Origin: Paeniglutamicibacter psychrophenolicus
GTDB taxonomy: Bacteria > Actinomycetota > Actinomycetes > Actinomycetales > Micrococcaceae
DNA length: 64,000 bases
NCBI RefSeq assembly: GCF_017876575.1
Contig: NZ_JAGIOE010000001.1
Coordinates: forward strand, 4,754,443-4,818,442
Reading direction: 5' to 3'
Positions 7,640 to 19,098 of this stretch are shown one piece after another. Below the pieces are notes generated by a model. That model worked only from the letters and a program-made list of their open reading frames with translations. It was not told the origin of the DNA and made no database searches. The translations under genes and the position numbers were made by a program. Positions within the stretch are counted from its first letter, which is position 1, and each line of letters starts with the position of its first letter.

Positions 7640-9139
7640 GTGGAAAGCGCCCGCAGGTTCTGGCGACAGGTGTCGCTGCGCACCAAGCTCGTGGCCCTCA
7701 TGAGCTCGTTGATGATCCTGGGGATCGTGGTCACCGCGGTCGGCTCGGCCCAGTCCCTGCGGCTGATGCTCACCGCGCAGCTGGACACCGATTTGAAGTC
7801 CAACACCGCCACGATCACCGCCACGATGCTCAACGACTATGCGGGCATCGCCTCCATCAACCCCAAGTCCAACGGGCTTGCCCGGTTCTACGGGGACTTG
7901 CGCAACGAGTCCGGGGACATCCTCTACACCATGCCGCGCAAGGCGGCCGCGGACAACAAGCCGCTGGATGCCCCGGACGTCAATGCCCAGGCCCTTGACC
8001 GGCTGCGCGAGGAACCCGCCGCCTCGCTGACGGTGCGCGGCACCAAGCTCGGCTCGGCCGGCTGGCGGGTGCGCATCGTGGATCTGCCGCGCACCGACTA
8101 CGACCTGATCTATGCGCTGCCGATGACCTCGGTGCAGGACACCGTCACCAAGGCCACGATGCTGGTGATGTCCACCGGCATGCTCGCCACGCTGCTGATG
8201 TCGATGATCGCCTACGGGATCACCACCCGGGCCCTGCTGCCGCTGCTGCGCGTCGAACGCACGGCCGCTGCCATTGCCGCCGGGGACCTCTCCCGGCGTG
8301 TGGAGGACTATCCGCCGGAGACCGAGGTCGGGCGGCTCTCGCGCTCGCTGAACGCGATGCTGGCGCACATCGAGCACGCCTTCCGCGGCCGTGCGGCCTC
8401 CGAGCGCAAGATGCGCCGCTTCATCCAGGACGCCTCGCACGAGCTGCGCACCCCGCTGGTCACCATCCAGGGGTATTCGGAGTTCTACCGGCAGGGCGGG
8501 CTGAACGACCCGGAGATGCTGCGCACCGCAATGGGGCGGATCGAGGCCGAGTCCAAGCGCATGGCCCAGCTGGTCGAGGACCTGCTGACCCTGGCACGGC
8601 TGGACGAGCAGCGCCCGCTGGAGCGCAAGCCCATCGACCTGCTGCTGCTGGCCGGGGACGCCGCCGAGGATACCCGGGTCAACGCCGTGGACCGCAGGGT
8701 GCGGCTGATCGGCCTGGACGGCGGGGCCCCGCAACCGGCGCCCACCAGCGGGGACGAGGCCCGACTGCGCCAGATCGTGGCCAACCTGATGACCAACGCC
8801 CTGCGCTACACCCCCGAGGGCACCGACATCGAGATCGCGGTGGGCGTCAAGCCCGTCATCGACGGACGCTCGGATGCGGTGCTGGAAATCCGCGACCACG
8901 GGCCGGGCATCTCGGAGGAGGACGCGGGCCGGGTGTTCGAGCGCTTCTACCGCGCCGATTCCTCCCGCCAGCGCGAGACCGGCGGCACCGGGCTGGGCCT
9001 GGCCATCGTCGCGGCGATCGCCGCGCAGCACGACGGGTCCATCAGGCTCAGCGACACCCCCGGCGGCGGGGCGACCATGTCGATCCACCTGCCCTACGTC
9101 GCACCCGAGGACGAGCCAGAGGACGACGATCAGGACTAG
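7640..9139 (+). CDS. Sensor histidine kinase
   Basis: The 499-residue kinase has two transmembrane helices (about 17-36 and 173-195) flanking an extracytoplasmic sensor region of ~135 residues. A HAMP linker follows (about 196-250), then the phospho-acceptor His267 in FIQDASHELRTP, and an ATPase domain with the N box NLMTNALRYTPEG, the G1 box DHGPGI and the G2 box GGTGLGLAIV. It pairs with the response regulator upstream. It starts at GTG 7640. The sensed signal cannot be told from the sequence. An acidic tail (PEDEPEDDDQD) ends the protein. Confidence 0.93.
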   Translation: MESARRFWRQVSLRTKLVALMSSLMILGIVVTAVGSAQSLRLMLTAQLDTDLKSNTATITATMLNDYAGIASINPKSNGLARFYGDLRNESGDILYTMPRKAAADNKPLDAPDVNAQALDRLREEPAASLTVRGTKLGSAGWRVRIVDLPRTDYDLIYALPMTSVQDTVTKATMLVMSTGMLATLLMSMIAYGITTRALLPLLRVERTAAAIAAGDLSRRVEDYPPETEVGRLSRSLNAMLAHIEHAFRGRAASERKMRRFIQDASHELRTPLVTIQGYSEFYRQGGLNDPEMLRTAMGRIEAESKRMAQLVEDLLTLARLDEQRPLERKPIDLLLLAGDAAEDTRVNAVDRRVRLIGLDGGAPQPAPTSGDEARLRQIVANLMTNALRYTPEGTDIEIAVGVKPVIDGRSDAVLEIRDHGPGISEEDAGRVFERFYRADSSRQRETGGTGLGLAIVAAIAAQHDGSIRLSDTPGGGATMSIHLPYVAPEDEPEDDDQD

Positions 9140-9328
9140 GCCCACGCTCCCCACGCGTTATCCACACCCCGTTGCGGCCCTGCCCGCAGCGGGGTGTGCC
9201 GCTTCTAGCCTGAAGACGGAAGCACGCAGCGAATGCACCGGCGCGCTTCCCGCCGGGAACCGACAGGGCGAACCCCGTTTGCGCGGCCCCGGCGCCACGG
9301 AACCAATTGCACGGGAGTGAAAAGCAAC

Positions 9329-9619
9329 ATGAGCACGTTTGCCGCCAACACCAACGAGATGCAGGCCCGGTCCATGAACCTGCATGCCACCATCGAGCGC
9401 GTCCGGGCGGAGGTGAATTCGCTGACCTCTTCGCTGCAGGACCTGCAGGGCACCTGGCAGGGTGCGGCCTCGGCCAATTTCCAGTCAGTGGTCGCCGACT
9501 GGCGCAACACCCAGGCACGCGTGGAGGAATCGCTGTCCTCCATCGGCACCGCGCTGAACCGTGCCTCGGTGCAATACGACGAGGCCGAGGCCGCCAACGC
9601 CTCGCTGTTCACCTACTGA
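9329..9619 (+). CDS. WXG100 (ESAT-6-like) protein, orphan
   Basis: This 96-residue all-helical protein has the WXG turn as TWQG (Trp43, Gly45) midway between two helices. Near the end YDEAEAANASL resembles the C-terminal export signal of type VII substrates (YxxxD/E). Such proteins form helical-hairpin dimers exported by EccC-type ATPases. No esx partner, EccC, EccB or EccD gene lies nearby, so any secretion machinery must be elsewhere. GGGAG 15 bases upstream is a poor ribosome site. The family call rests on the motif, length and helix pattern. Confidence 0.85.
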   Translation: MSTFAANTNEMQARSMNLHATIERVRAEVNSLTSSLQDLQGTWQGAASANFQSVVADWRNTQARVEESLSSIGTALNRASVQYDEAEAANASLFTY

Positions 9620-9673
9620 GGCCCTCGGGTGCCGGAGCCGGTGCGTGGTCCGGGCGCGTATTAGTCTGGGGAC

Positions 9674-10570
9674 GTGTCCATCCTCATTGATCCCCCGTCG
9701 TGGCCGGCCCACGGAACGTTCTTTTCGCATCTTGTCTCCGATGTGTCCCTCGGCGAGCTCCATGGCTTTGCCCGGGCCCAGGGCCTGCCGGAGCGCGCCT
9801 TCGACCGCGACCACTACGACGTGCCGCAAAGCCGCCACGCCGACCTGGTCGCGGCCGGGGCACTCCCGCTCCCGGCCACCGAGCTGGTGCGACGGCTGAT
9901 TGCCTCCGGGCTGCGGGTGCGCGCCAAGGAGCGCCCCGAACGCCTCGACGCGGTGCTGCTGGCCCGCTGGGAGTCGCTGGGGCTCGGCGCACCGGGACTG
10001 GGGCGGGAGCTGCTCGCCCGCTGGTCCGAGGACCAGCGGATCTACCACGACCGGGCCCACCTGCTGGCGGTGCTCACGGCCCTGGACGCCCTGGCCGGTC
10101 CGCACCGGCAGGACGCCGGCCACCTGCCGGTTTACCTGGCCGCGTGGTTCCACGACGCCGTGTACCGGGGCACGGCAACCGACGAGGAGGATTCCGCCGC
10201 GCTGGCCGCCCAACTGCTGCCGGGCGCTGGTGTTGCCTCACCGGTGGTGGACGAGGTGGTTCGGCTCGTCCTGTTGACCACGACCCACAAGCCCGCACCC
10301 GGGGACCACGTCGGGGCGCTGCTCTGCGACGCGGACCTCGAGGTGCTGTCCCGCAGCGTCGCGGCCTACCGCCGTTACGCCGCGGCGGTGCGCCGCGAAT
10401 ATGCCCACGTCCCGGACGCCGACTTCGCCCGCGGACGTGCCGCGATCCTGCGTGGGTTGCTGGCGGGCGGGTCGCTGTACTCCAGCGACCGCGGCCGGGA
10501 ATTGTGGGAGGAACGGGCCCGGGCGAATCTGGAGGCCGAGCTTACCGAGCTGGAGCCCATGGGTCCATAG
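9674..10570 (+). CDS. DUF4031-HD domain fusion protein
   Basis: Residues 1 to about 85 match DUF4031 (SILIDPPSWPAHGTFFSHLVS, RAFDRDHYDVP). Residues from about 105 form an HD-type phosphohydrolase-like domain with His125 (YHDRAHL), the His160-Asp161 pair in AAWFHDAVY and Asp in LLCDADLEVL. Both families are usually found as separate neighbouring proteins in actinobacteria. The fusion suggests that they work on one pathway, but the substrate is unknown. It starts at GTG 9674. No signal peptide is seen, so it should be cytosolic. Confidence 0.82.
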   Translation: MSILIDPPSWPAHGTFFSHLVSDVSLGELHGFARAQGLPERAFDRDHYDVPQSRHADLVAAGALPLPATELVRRLIASGLRVRAKERPERLDAVLLARWESLGLGAPGLGRELLARWSEDQRIYHDRAHLLAVLTALDALAGPHRQDAGHLPVYLAAWFHDAVYRGTATDEEDSAALAAQLLPGAGVASPVVDEVVRLVLLTTTHKPAPGDHVGALLCDADLEVLSRSVAAYRRYAAAVRREYAHVPDADFARGRAAILRGLLAGGSLYSSDRGRELWEERARANLEAELTELEPMGP

Positions 10571-10596
10571 GTTCGGGCCGAAACAGCGGAACCGGG

Positions 10597-11355
10597 CTAC
10601 GCACGCAGCGCCTGGACCCAAAGGGATTCATGGTCCTTCACGAACCGCGTGGCCCGCGCCCAATGTTCCCCATGCCCGTCCACGAACATCCGTCCCCAGG
10701 GCTGGACATCGCCGCGATGGGATTCGCGCAGGAAGTCATGCATGGCCTGTGTACGCGCTCCCATGGCCCGCGGCAATGCGGCACGCAACCCTGCAGCGGC
10801 GCCGTAGCCCTCGATGACCAATACGCGCAACCGGGCTGCCGCCGCGCCGGGGTCCTGGCCGTCATTGAGGAAGGCAAAGGACTGGGCAGCGTAGGCGAGG
10901 TCCCACAACCGAGTGCTTGGTCCTGCCCCGTCCCAGTCGATGAAGGCCAGGCGCTCCCCGGCAATCAGGTTCCACGGGGCGAGGTCGTTGTGGCAGACCA
11001 GTTCCGGTCTCTCGGCCGGGATCAATGTGTTCCAGATGTCGTCCGGCGACCGCTCGAAGCTTTCGGCGGCGTCATGGATCCGTCGTATCCGGCGCCCGAC
11101 CTCTTCCAGGACCTCCAACGGCAGGGGCCGGTCATGAGGTGCCGGGGTCCCAGGCACGAATTCAACCACTTGCCGGCCCTGTGCGTCGGTGCCCAAAGGC
11201 TGCGGGACGTCGGTGAGGCCCTGCTCGCGGAGGTGGGCCATGAACCTCTGTACCGAGGGAGTGCTTTCAAGCCAGGGCTTGCGCACCGTCATGCCGATGC
11301 GCAGCACCTCCCCTGAAGCGTTCCCGCCGGCCAGCGGCTCTTGGATTTTCGGCAT
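10597..11355 (-). CDS. Aminoglycoside/choline phosphotransferase-family kinase
   Basis: The protein (252 residues from ATG 11355) has the protein-kinase-like fold of the APH family: the catalytic loop CHNDLAPWNLI (His122, Asp124) and the metal Asp140 in FIDWDGAGP. Family members phosphorylate hydroxyls of antibiotics, choline, sugars or homoserine; the substrate here is unknown, and the motif alone does not make it a resistance gene. The frame is open to a TTG at 11442, but the added 29 residues are low-complexity and the ATG fits the family start. A start within the upstream stretch cannot be excluded. Confidence 0.8.
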   Translation of the reverse strand: MPKIQEPLAGGNASGEVLRIGMTVRKPWLESTPSVQRFMAHLREQGLTDVPQPLGTDAQGRQVVEFVPGTPAPHDRPLPLEVLEEVGRRIRRIHDAAESFERSPDDIWNTLIPAERPELVCHNDLAPWNLIAGERLAFIDWDGAGPSTRLWDLAYAAQSFAFLNDGQDPGAAAARLRVLVIEGYGAAAGLRAALPRAMGARTQAMHDFLRESHRGDVQPWGRMFVDGHGEHWARATRFVKDHESLWVQALRA

Positions 11356-11525
11356 GGCCCCATCGTAATCCGGCACCGGCGCGCACCGCCCCCTCGTTAA
11401 CGCCGAGGGCCGCCCTCCCGTGCGGCGAACCTCCTTCCGCAAGGGAAGTGGTGCACCGCCGGGAAAGCGGCCCGTGGTTTTGGCTGGTGAAGCCTACGCG
11501 CTAGGCGCGGGGTGTGGCAGGGGGA

Positions 11526-13169
<1,644 letters not shown>

Positions 13170-13340
13170 TTATGTCCTTTCGGGACGTTCATGCGTATCT
13201 ACGACCTGAGGCAACGCCCGCGACGGACGAAGAATCCACGATGTCATGGGACGATCGCAAAAGCTTCTCGCTGCCTTGGTCAAGGACTCACTCAAACAAC
13301 ACCCCGAAACCGCACGGATCCGGTCGAAACTTCGATCGAA

Positions 13341-13367
13341 TTAGCAGTCGGGACGTGTGAGTGCTAA
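13341..13367 (-). promoter_or_regulatory. CIRCE operator (HrcA site) of groEL
   Basis: The inverted repeat TTAGCAGTC (13341-13349), 9-base spacer, GAGTGCTAA (13359-13367) matches the CIRCE consensus TTAGCACTC-N9-GAGTGCTAA with one mismatch in one arm. It sits upstream of groEL, leaving an unusually long leader of about 175 bases. Confidence 0.92.
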
Positions 13368-13443
13368 TACAAATCTTGGCACTCAACCACCCGGAGTGCA
13401 AGCTGTGGGTCTTTGCCGACAGCGTAGTTCGCCGCGCTTCGGC

Positions 13444-14112
13444 CTAGCGGTAGTTGCTTCCCAGCACGATGGCGATATTGCCCGGGATGTTTGTGCTCTG
13501 CATGATCGAGCCGATGCCCAGTTCCCCGGCAGCTGCCTCCGCGGTGGCCCGCTGGGTCTCGGATCGGTAGTAGACCGTGGAGTAGGTGACCTTCTTGGTC
13601 CAGTTCGATGCCGAGACATTGCTGAACCCGGCATTCAAGAGCTCGGTGCGGGCCTGTCCGGCAAGGCCGCCGACCTTCGCCCCGTTGTAGACGCCCATGA
13701 CCATGGTCGTGTCGACGTCCGCCGGCAGCCCGCTTGCGCTGGCGTCGGTGGACCCGGAAGCCGCGCTCGACTCGGCGGGGTCCGTGGAGCCGCTTTCGGA
13801 GGGCATTTCGCTGGGATCCTCGGTGGCGGTCGGCGACTCGGAGGCATCCGAGGAAGCCGGGGCCGAAGTAGTGCTCGAGGAGCTCGCGGCCACCGGTGCG
13901 GGGTCGTTCGAGGTGCCCATGAGCTTGGGCAGGACCATGAAGGAGAAGAGTCCCACCACCAGGGCAAGCACCCCGAAGACCATCAGCCAGCGCAACCCGG
14001 ATCGGGCTCCGCCCACGGATGCGGCGGCAGCCCAGCCGTTTTCGCGGTGCGAGCCGCTACGGTTGCTGAACTCAGGGACGCGATCAAATTCATCGCGCGG
14101 ATAGTTGGTCAT
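13444..14112 (-). CDS. LytR C-terminal-domain protein
   Basis: The protein of 222 residues has a short cytoplasmic N-terminus, one transmembrane helix (about 42-62), a Ser/Thr/Ala/Pro-rich spacer (about 70-130) and a C-terminal LytR_C domain (VMGVYNGAKVGGLAGQARTE onward). Stand-alone LytR_C proteins are exported or membrane-anchored. The domain often accompanies LCP ligases that attach polymers to peptidoglycan, but its own function is unclear. The ATG at 14112 has GAGGAC upstream; the frame extends to 14295 but overlaps the preceding gene. It is likely co-transcribed with the DUF3263 gene 94 bases upstream. Confidence 0.85.
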   Translation of the reverse strand: MTNYPRDEFDRVPEFSNRSGSHRENGWAAAASVGGARSGLRWLMVFGVLALVVGLFSFMVLPKLMGTSNDPAPVAASSSSTTSAPASSDASESPTATEDPSEMPSESGSTDPAESSAASGSTDASASGLPADVDTTMVMGVYNGAKVGGLAGQARTELLNAGFSNVSASNWTKKVTYSTVYYRSETQRATAEAAAGELGIGSIMQSTNIPGNIAIVLGSNYR

Positions 14113-14206
14113 GCCCGTCCTCGGTGATGTGTCGTGCAATGTGGGCATGCGCGGGTGCAGGAACACAAGCGCTTCCGGGCCCCGAAACGCCCGACGTGCG
14201 TTGCAA

Positions 14207-14503
14207 TCATGCCTCGGATTCGAGCCGTTTCGCCGACCGAGCGCGATGCCTCGTCGTTCGTAGTCTACGCAATCGCTTGACCAGCATGGGGTCATGGGCC
14301 AGCGCAGCGTCCGTGTCGATCAGCGTATTCAACAACTGGTAGTAGTTGGTTGGCGAGATGGAAAACATCTCCGAGATGGCTTGCTCCTTGGCGCCGGCAT
14401 ACTTCCACCATTGGCGTTCCAGTGCGAGAATCCGCTGGGAACGCTCGTCCAGCTCGCTGGATTCATCGAGCTCAAACTCGAGCCCAAGTGCCTCGGATGA
14501 CAT
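14207..14503 (-). CDS. DUF3263 protein
   Basis: The 98-residue protein matches DUF3263: [19 protein letters not shown], then [14 protein letters not shown], then [12 protein letters not shown]. The pattern suggests a small helix-turn-helix-like DNA-binding fold, but no target is known. It precedes the LytR_C gene on the same strand, a pairing often seen in actinobacteria. The ATG at 14503 was chosen because the family begins shortly before the ILALERQ segment. Confidence 0.85.
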   Translation of the reverse strand: MSSEALGLEFELDESSELDERSQRILALERQWWKYAGAKEQAISEMFSISPTNYYQLLNTLIDTDAALAHDPMLVKRLRRLRTTRHRARSAKRLESEA

Positions 14504-14638
14504 TGCACTTCCCTCAACAATCCAGTTCCCGGTCCACGGCGAACTACCGGGCAATCTGCCTCAACTGTAATTATTCTAACGCGTCCCCCCGACACTTCGG
14601 CTGTCCAACCGGGCCGGCATCTGCCCACAATGGTTCCC

Positions 14639-15412
14639 ATGGACACGCACGAAACACCCCTGTTCGAGCTCCCGGCCCCGGCCATCGCCACCGAGCCCTT
14701 CCCCTTTGCGAACGGGCTTGGCCCCGCCGCGGCCGGAGGATTCGTGGCCGAGGATTGGGCGCAGGCGCTGGCCCCGGTGGAGGGCACGCTGGTGCAGATC
14801 GCACGGACACTGGAGGCCAGGCGCGCCACCGGCGAGCGCATCTTGCCCGCGCCGGGGAACATCCTGCGGGCCTTCAAGCGCCCGCTGGCCGAAGCCCGGG
14901 TGCTGGTCATGGGCCAGGACCCCTATCCCACGCCGGGGCACTCCATGGGGCTGAGCTTTGCCGCGCTGCCGCAGGTCCACCCGTTGCCGCGCAGCCTGAA
15001 GAACATCTACACCGAGCTGCACGAGGACACCGGCGTGCCGGTCCCGGCGCACGGGGATCTTTCCGCGTGGGCCAACCAGGGCGTGGTGTTGCTGAACCGG
15101 GTGCTGACGGTCGCCGCAGGGGATGCCGGGTCGCACCGGAAGCTGGGTTGGGAGTCGGTGACCGATGCGGCGATGGCGGCGCTGGCCGCGCGCGGCGGTC
15201 CGCTGGTGGCGATCCTGTGGGGCAAGGACGCCCAGGCCCTGGCGCCGGCGCTGGCACCGATCCCGATCATCGCCTCGGCGCACCCCTCGCCGTTGTCTGC
15301 GCGGCGCGGTTTCTTCGGGTCCAAGCCCTTCACCCGGGCCAACGCACTGCTGGTGGAAGCCGGCGGGACGCCCATCGACTGGGCCCTGCCGATGGCGGCG
15401 CCCCGGTCCTAG
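14639..15412 (+). CDS. ung: Uracil-DNA glycosylase, family 1
   Basis: Ung removes uracil from DNA as the first step of base-excision repair. The 257-residue protein carries the water-activating motif as [16 protein letters not shown] and the DNA-intercalation loop as [12 protein letters not shown]. In the first motif the usual His after Tyr is Pro, a variation common in actinobacterial Ung. ATG 14639 (MDTHETP) or 14630 (MVPMDTH) can serve as start. The stop overlaps by four bases the stop of the convergent exporter gene. Confidence 0.93.
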   Translation: MDTHETPLFELPAPAIATEPFPFANGLGPAAAGGFVAEDWAQALAPVEGTLVQIARTLEARRATGERILPAPGNILRAFKRPLAEARVLVMGQDPYPTPGHSMGLSFAALPQVHPLPRSLKNIYTELHEDTGVPVPAHGDLSAWANQGVVLLNRVLTVAAGDAGSHRKLGWESVTDAAMAALAARGGPLVAILWGKDAQALAPALAPIPIIASAHPSPLSARRGFFGSKPFTRANALLVEAGGTPIDWALPMAAPRS

Positions 15413-17208
15413 CGGCGGCGGATGTTGCGGCGCTCGGCGAGCGCCTCGGCGCCGATCAGCGGGCGGGCGAGCGTGTCGCCGAAGACCACCCCGCCGGCAA
15501 TGGCCATCATGATGGTGAAGGCGGTGAACATCTCCACCATGGCCGAGGACATGTCCGCGACGTCAAAGACGATCCCGTACATGGAACGGAAGATCATCAG
15601 GCCAGGCAGCAGGAACACGATCGCGGGGGCCGCGAGCACCAGCTGCGGGGCGCGCATCTTGTAGGCCACCCAGCGCCCGGCCATGCCGACGAAGGTCGCC
15701 GCGACGGCCGGTGAGGCCCGGTCCCCCACGCCCAGGGCCTGGATGCCCAGCAGGATCAGGTAGCCCAGCAGGGCAATGGCACCGGTGGGCAGCAGGAGCT
15801 TGGGCTCGGACTGTTCGGTGATCGCACCGGCGATGACGGCCACCACCACCAGGACGGCCAACAGCCAGCCGGGGTAGGAGATCGGGTCGATGGCGCTGAC
15901 ATCCAGCAGCGGGGCTCCCAGCAGCTGCCCGGAGACCAGCGCGGCCATGATCCCGGTCAGGATTGCGGCATAGGTCAGCCCCGCGGAGAAGAAGCGCCCG
16001 GCGGCGGTGACGGGGAACCCGTTGATCGCGTCCTGCAGGGCCGAGACGAACCTGGAGGAGGGCAGCAGCAGCAGGATGCCGCCGGCGACCACCAGCGCCG
16101 GGTCGATGGGTGCATTCAGGGCATGGAAGAGCACGGCGATGGCCGTGATCACGAACGTGGCGGTGGCGACCGAGAAGAACTCGGGCACCCGCCAGCGGGC
16201 GGCGTACTTGAGGATCTGCCCGACGGCCACCGAGGAGACGAAGGCCAGTGCGGCGCCCATCAGCGAGCCGCCGATGAAGACCACGAAGAAAGCGGCAAAG
16301 GCGCCGGCCGCCGAGGCGATCATCCAGCGCGGGAACGGCTTGGGCTTGCGCGAGACCTCCCGCAACCGGTCCACCGACTGCTGCCTGGTCACACCTCCGG
16401 CAACGATGTCAGAGACCAGCCGGTGCACCTGCGCCAGGCCGGCAAAGTTGCTGGTCCAGGAGCGCACCACGCGCAGCATCGAGTACGACTCGCCCTCGGG
16501 CGGGGAGAAGTTCAGGTGGATGGACTGGTTGGTGATGTCCACGTCGGTGTGGCTCAGTCCGAGGGCCGCGGTCACAGCGATGACACTGGTTTCCACCTCC
16601 AGGGCCCCCGCCCCGTAGCGGAACATGGTTTCGGCCAGGTCCAGGGCGAATTCGAGGGTCTTGCGCGCCGAGGCGTCCTTGGCCGCGTTCACCTTCGGGT
16701 TGGCGTAGGGGGTGCCCTTGAGCCGCTCCACGATGTTGAACGCCTGGGTGGGCGGGGTGTCGGAGGCCAGCAGGCGGGAGATCATGCGCCGGGCCGCCGG
16801 GTTGGCGCGTGGAGGCAACGCCGGGGCGCCGGTGGAGGTGACGCCCACCTGTCCGGTCTTGGCGTTGATGGCGTCCTGGGCCAGGGTGGTGGGCCGCGGC
16901 CTGCGGGCGGGCCGAGCCGGCTTCGCGGGCCGGGCCGACCGGGGGCTTCCCGGGCGCTTGGCAGCCGGCTTCCCCCCGGCTCCGTCAACTGGCACCGCGG
17001 AGGGCTGCGCGGGCACGGCCGGGTCCTTCGGCACTGCTGCGTGCGGGATTCCGGGGGCGCTTTGCGCGTGCGCGGCAGCATCCTTCAAGGCCTGGGCAAT
17101 GTGGACCATTTCCCGTGTCTGGACACGTCGAATGCTCGAGACCTGCGGGTTGGGATCCTCGCCCGGGGACGCCGGCGTGGTGGTGTCCGGTCCCTTACCT
17201 GAAGACAC
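15409..17208 (-). CDS. ThrE-family threonine/serine exporter
   Basis: The protein has 599 residues from a GTG at 17208, chosen because AGGAGA lies 6 bases before it; the open frame extends to 17400 without such a site. A Pro/Ala/Arg-rich N-terminal region of ~130 residues is followed by a hydrophilic ThrE N-domain ([23 protein letters not shown]). About ten membrane helices follow, covering both ThrE halves (the Thr/Ser exporter domain and the ThrE_2 repeat). The fused layout is that of Corynebacterium ThrE, which exports L-threonine and L-serine by proton motive force. The actual substrate is not shown. Confidence 0.85.
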   Translation of the reverse strand: MSSGKGPDTTTPASPGEDPNPQVSSIRRVQTREMVHIAQALKDAAAHAQSAPGIPHAAVPKDPAVPAQPSAVPVDGAGGKPAAKRPGSPRSARPAKPARPARRPRPTTLAQDAINAKTGQVGVTSTGAPALPPRANPAARRMISRLLASDTPPTQAFNIVERLKGTPYANPKVNAAKDASARKTLEFALDLAETMFRYGAGALEVETSVIAVTAALGLSHTDVDITNQSIHLNFSPPEGESYSMLRVVRSWTSNFAGLAQVHRLVSDIVAGGVTRQQSVDRLREVSRKPKPFPRWMIASAAGAFAAFFVVFIGGSLMGAALAFVSSVAVGQILKYAARWRVPEFFSVATATFVITAIAVLFHALNAPIDPALVVAGGILLLLPSSRFVSALQDAINGFPVTAAGRFFSAGLTYAAILTGIMAALVSGQLLGAPLLDVSAIDPISYPGWLLAVLVVVAVIAGAITEQSEPKLLLPTGAIALLGYLILLGIQALGVGDRASPAVAATFVGMAGRWVAYKMRAPQLVLAAPAIVFLLPGLMIFRSMYGIVFDVADMSSAMVEMFTAFTIMMAIAGGVVFGDTLARPLIGAEALAERRNIRRR

Positions 17209-17408
17209 GCTTTCTCCTGTCAATTGCGCTTGTTCCCACCCACCATACAGCCGCCTTGTTGCCCGGAAATCCACCCGCCGCGCGCCCGGCAATTGAGGCT
17301 GCGCTTGATGCCGACGATACAGCCGCGGGAATATCCGCAGGACCTCCTGCGTTGAGCCACTTTGAATGCAAACGCATATAAATTCTGTCGGAAGAAACAC
17401 GGGAGATC

Positions 17409-18467
17409 ATGAGTAATTCCACTGGCAACGTTCAGCCTCTTGAGATCGGGATCGAGACCTTCGGCGACATCACCGTCGATGCCAACGGCGTGCCGCTGCA
17501 CGCGGCACAGGTGTTGCGCAACGTGGTCGCCGAGGCCCGGGCCGCCGAAGCCGCAGGGCTCGACTTCTTCGGGGTGGGCGAACACCACCGCGACGACTAC
17601 TCGATCTCGGCACCCGAGGTGGTGCTGGGAGCCATCGCCTCGGTGACCGAAACGATCCGCCTCGGCACCGCGGTGACGGTGTTGAGCTCGGATGACCCGG
17701 TGCGCGTCTACGAACGATTCGCCACCCTCGACGGCCTGTCCAACGGCCGGGCCGAAGTCATCCTGGGACGCGGCTCCTTCATCGAATCCTTCCCGCTCTT
17801 CGGCTACGAGCTCACCGACTACGAGCTGCTCTTCGAGGAGAAGCTCGCCCTGTTCGCAAAGCTGCGCAAGGGCGAACCGGTCAGCTGGTCCGGCCAGACC
17901 CGCTCGGCGCTGCGCAACCAGTCGGTCTACCCGCCCATCGAGCGCGGCACGCTGGATGCCTGGGTGGGTGTGGGCGGAAGCCCCGAATCGGTGGTGCGCG
18001 CGGCCAAGCACGGGCTGCCGCTGTTCCTGGCCATCATCGGCGGACAGCCCATGGCCTTCGAACCGCTGACCCGGCTCTACAAGCGCTCGCTGGAGGAGTT
18101 CGGCCACCAGAGGCAGAAGATCGGCGCGCACTTCCACGGCCTGGTCGCCGACACCGACGAGGAAGCCATGGATCTGTTGTGGCCGCACTACAAGACCACC
18201 ATGGACCGACTGGGTGCCGAGCGCGGCTGGCCGCCGGCAAGCCGCATGCGCTTCGAGGCCTCCACCGGACCCGATGGATCGATGCTTGCCGGCAGCCCCG
18301 AGACGGTGGCCAGGAAGATGGCCCGCTTTGCGCAGGGCCTCGGGCTCTCCCGGATCGACATCAAGTACTCGGCCGGAACCCTGCCGCACGAGACCATGAT
18401 GCGCAGCATCGAGCTGCTCGGCACCAAGGTCAAGCCGCTGGTCCTGGATATGCTCAGCGACAAGTAG
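17409..18467 (+). CDS. LLM-class flavin-dependent oxidoreductase
   Basis: The 352-residue protein has the bacterial luciferase-like TIM-barrel pattern: EIGIETFGD near the start, FFGVGEHHRDDY at the flavin/substrate pocket, VTETIRLGTAVTVL and GRAEVILGRGSF. It probably uses FMNH2 or F420 to oxidise an organic substrate, as family members do; the substrate is unknown. The ATG at 17409 follows GGGAGATC. It is a single-gene unit with a strong terminator. Confidence 0.88.
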   Translation: MSNSTGNVQPLEIGIETFGDITVDANGVPLHAAQVLRNVVAEARAAEAAGLDFFGVGEHHRDDYSISAPEVVLGAIASVTETIRLGTAVTVLSSDDPVRVYERFATLDGLSNGRAEVILGRGSFIESFPLFGYELTDYELLFEEKLALFAKLRKGEPVSWSGQTRSALRNQSVYPPIERGTLDAWVGVGGSPESVVRAAKHGLPLFLAIIGGQPMAFEPLTRLYKRSLEEFGHQRQKIGAHFHGLVADTDEEAMDLLWPHYKTTMDRLGAERGWPPASRMRFEASTGPDGSMLAGSPETVARKMARFAQGLGLSRIDIKYSAGTLPHETMMRSIELLGTKVKPLVLDMLSDK

Positions 18468-18515
18468 ACGCGGCCCCATGGCAGTAAGTACGGCGGTAAG
18501 CAAGCCCGATTAACG

Positions 18516-18545
18516 AAAAGAGCCCCGGATATCCGGGGCTCTTTT
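18516..18545. terminator. Bidirectional terminator, perfect 30-bp palindrome
   Basis: The two 15-base arms AAAAGAGCCCCGGAT and ATCCGGGGCTCTTTT abut. The T-runs on both strands suit termination of the rightward LLM gene and of the leftward tRNA-Val. Confidence 0.92.
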
Positions 18546-18552
18546 CCTTGGG

Positions 18553-18626
18553 TGGTTCTTAGCAGACTCGAACTGCTGACCTCTCGCGTGTGAAGCGAGC
18601 GCTCTAACCAACTGAGCTAAAGAACC
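18553..18626 (-). tRNA. tRNA-Val (anticodon CAC)
   Basis: The minus strand folds as a full cloverleaf: acceptor GGTTCTT/AAGAACC, D arm GCTC/GAGC, anticodon stem CTCGC/GCGAG with loop TTCACAC (anticodon CAC, reads GUG), T arm AGCAG/CTGCT with TTCGAGT. The discriminator is A. No CCA is encoded. Confidence 0.97.
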
Positions 18627-19098
18627 GTCACGCAACTCCCGAAGGAGTACCTAGCAAGATTAGCCGAGCACTGCGGCACACACCAAATCGAATGAACAGA
18701 TCCCTTTGCCGGGCTTCGTACTGGCCCCGGAGCCGGAGCCTGCCGCACCCTTTTGCGGCCACGCCCGGGCGCGCAAACCGAAGGTGAATTCTTGGCGAGC
18801 CCGCACCCTTCCGACGTCGCCATGGCCCGCGGGATTCCGGGCCTTCTTGGCCCCCGACCCGGTTCCGTGCGACGCACATTTCCAGGGGTTCGGCGAGTCG
18901 TTATGCAGCCGTGTTTACAACGGGGCTTCCGGCGGGTAATAATTTCACTGTCGAAATCTTCGACGCCCAAACTGGGCCCTACAAGGAAGCTGCCGGGATC
19001 CGCCGGCAGCGGTCCCCTACCGGCCAAAGAACCGGCCCGGCGTAATTCCGGGAACCACTTCTTTTGTTCGCTCTATTTCGCCTAGAGGACCGCTCCCA
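18627..19098. other. Intergenic stretch without a gene
   Basis: This covers about 470 bases between tRNA-Val and the acetyltransferase. Frames here are Arg/Pro-rich and lack ribosome sites or family features. Promoters for the tRNA (leftward) and the acetyltransferase (rightward) must lie here, but I cannot place them with confidence. Confidence 0.5.

Noticed and set aside
10597-11355. Aminoglycoside resistance gene
   Set aside because: The APH-fold motifs are shared by many metabolic kinases; nothing indicates an antibiotic substrate.
18617-19027. Leftward frame of 136 codons over the gap beside tRNA-Val
   Set aside because: It overlaps the tRNA gene end, is Arg/Pro/Gly-rich and has no start context.
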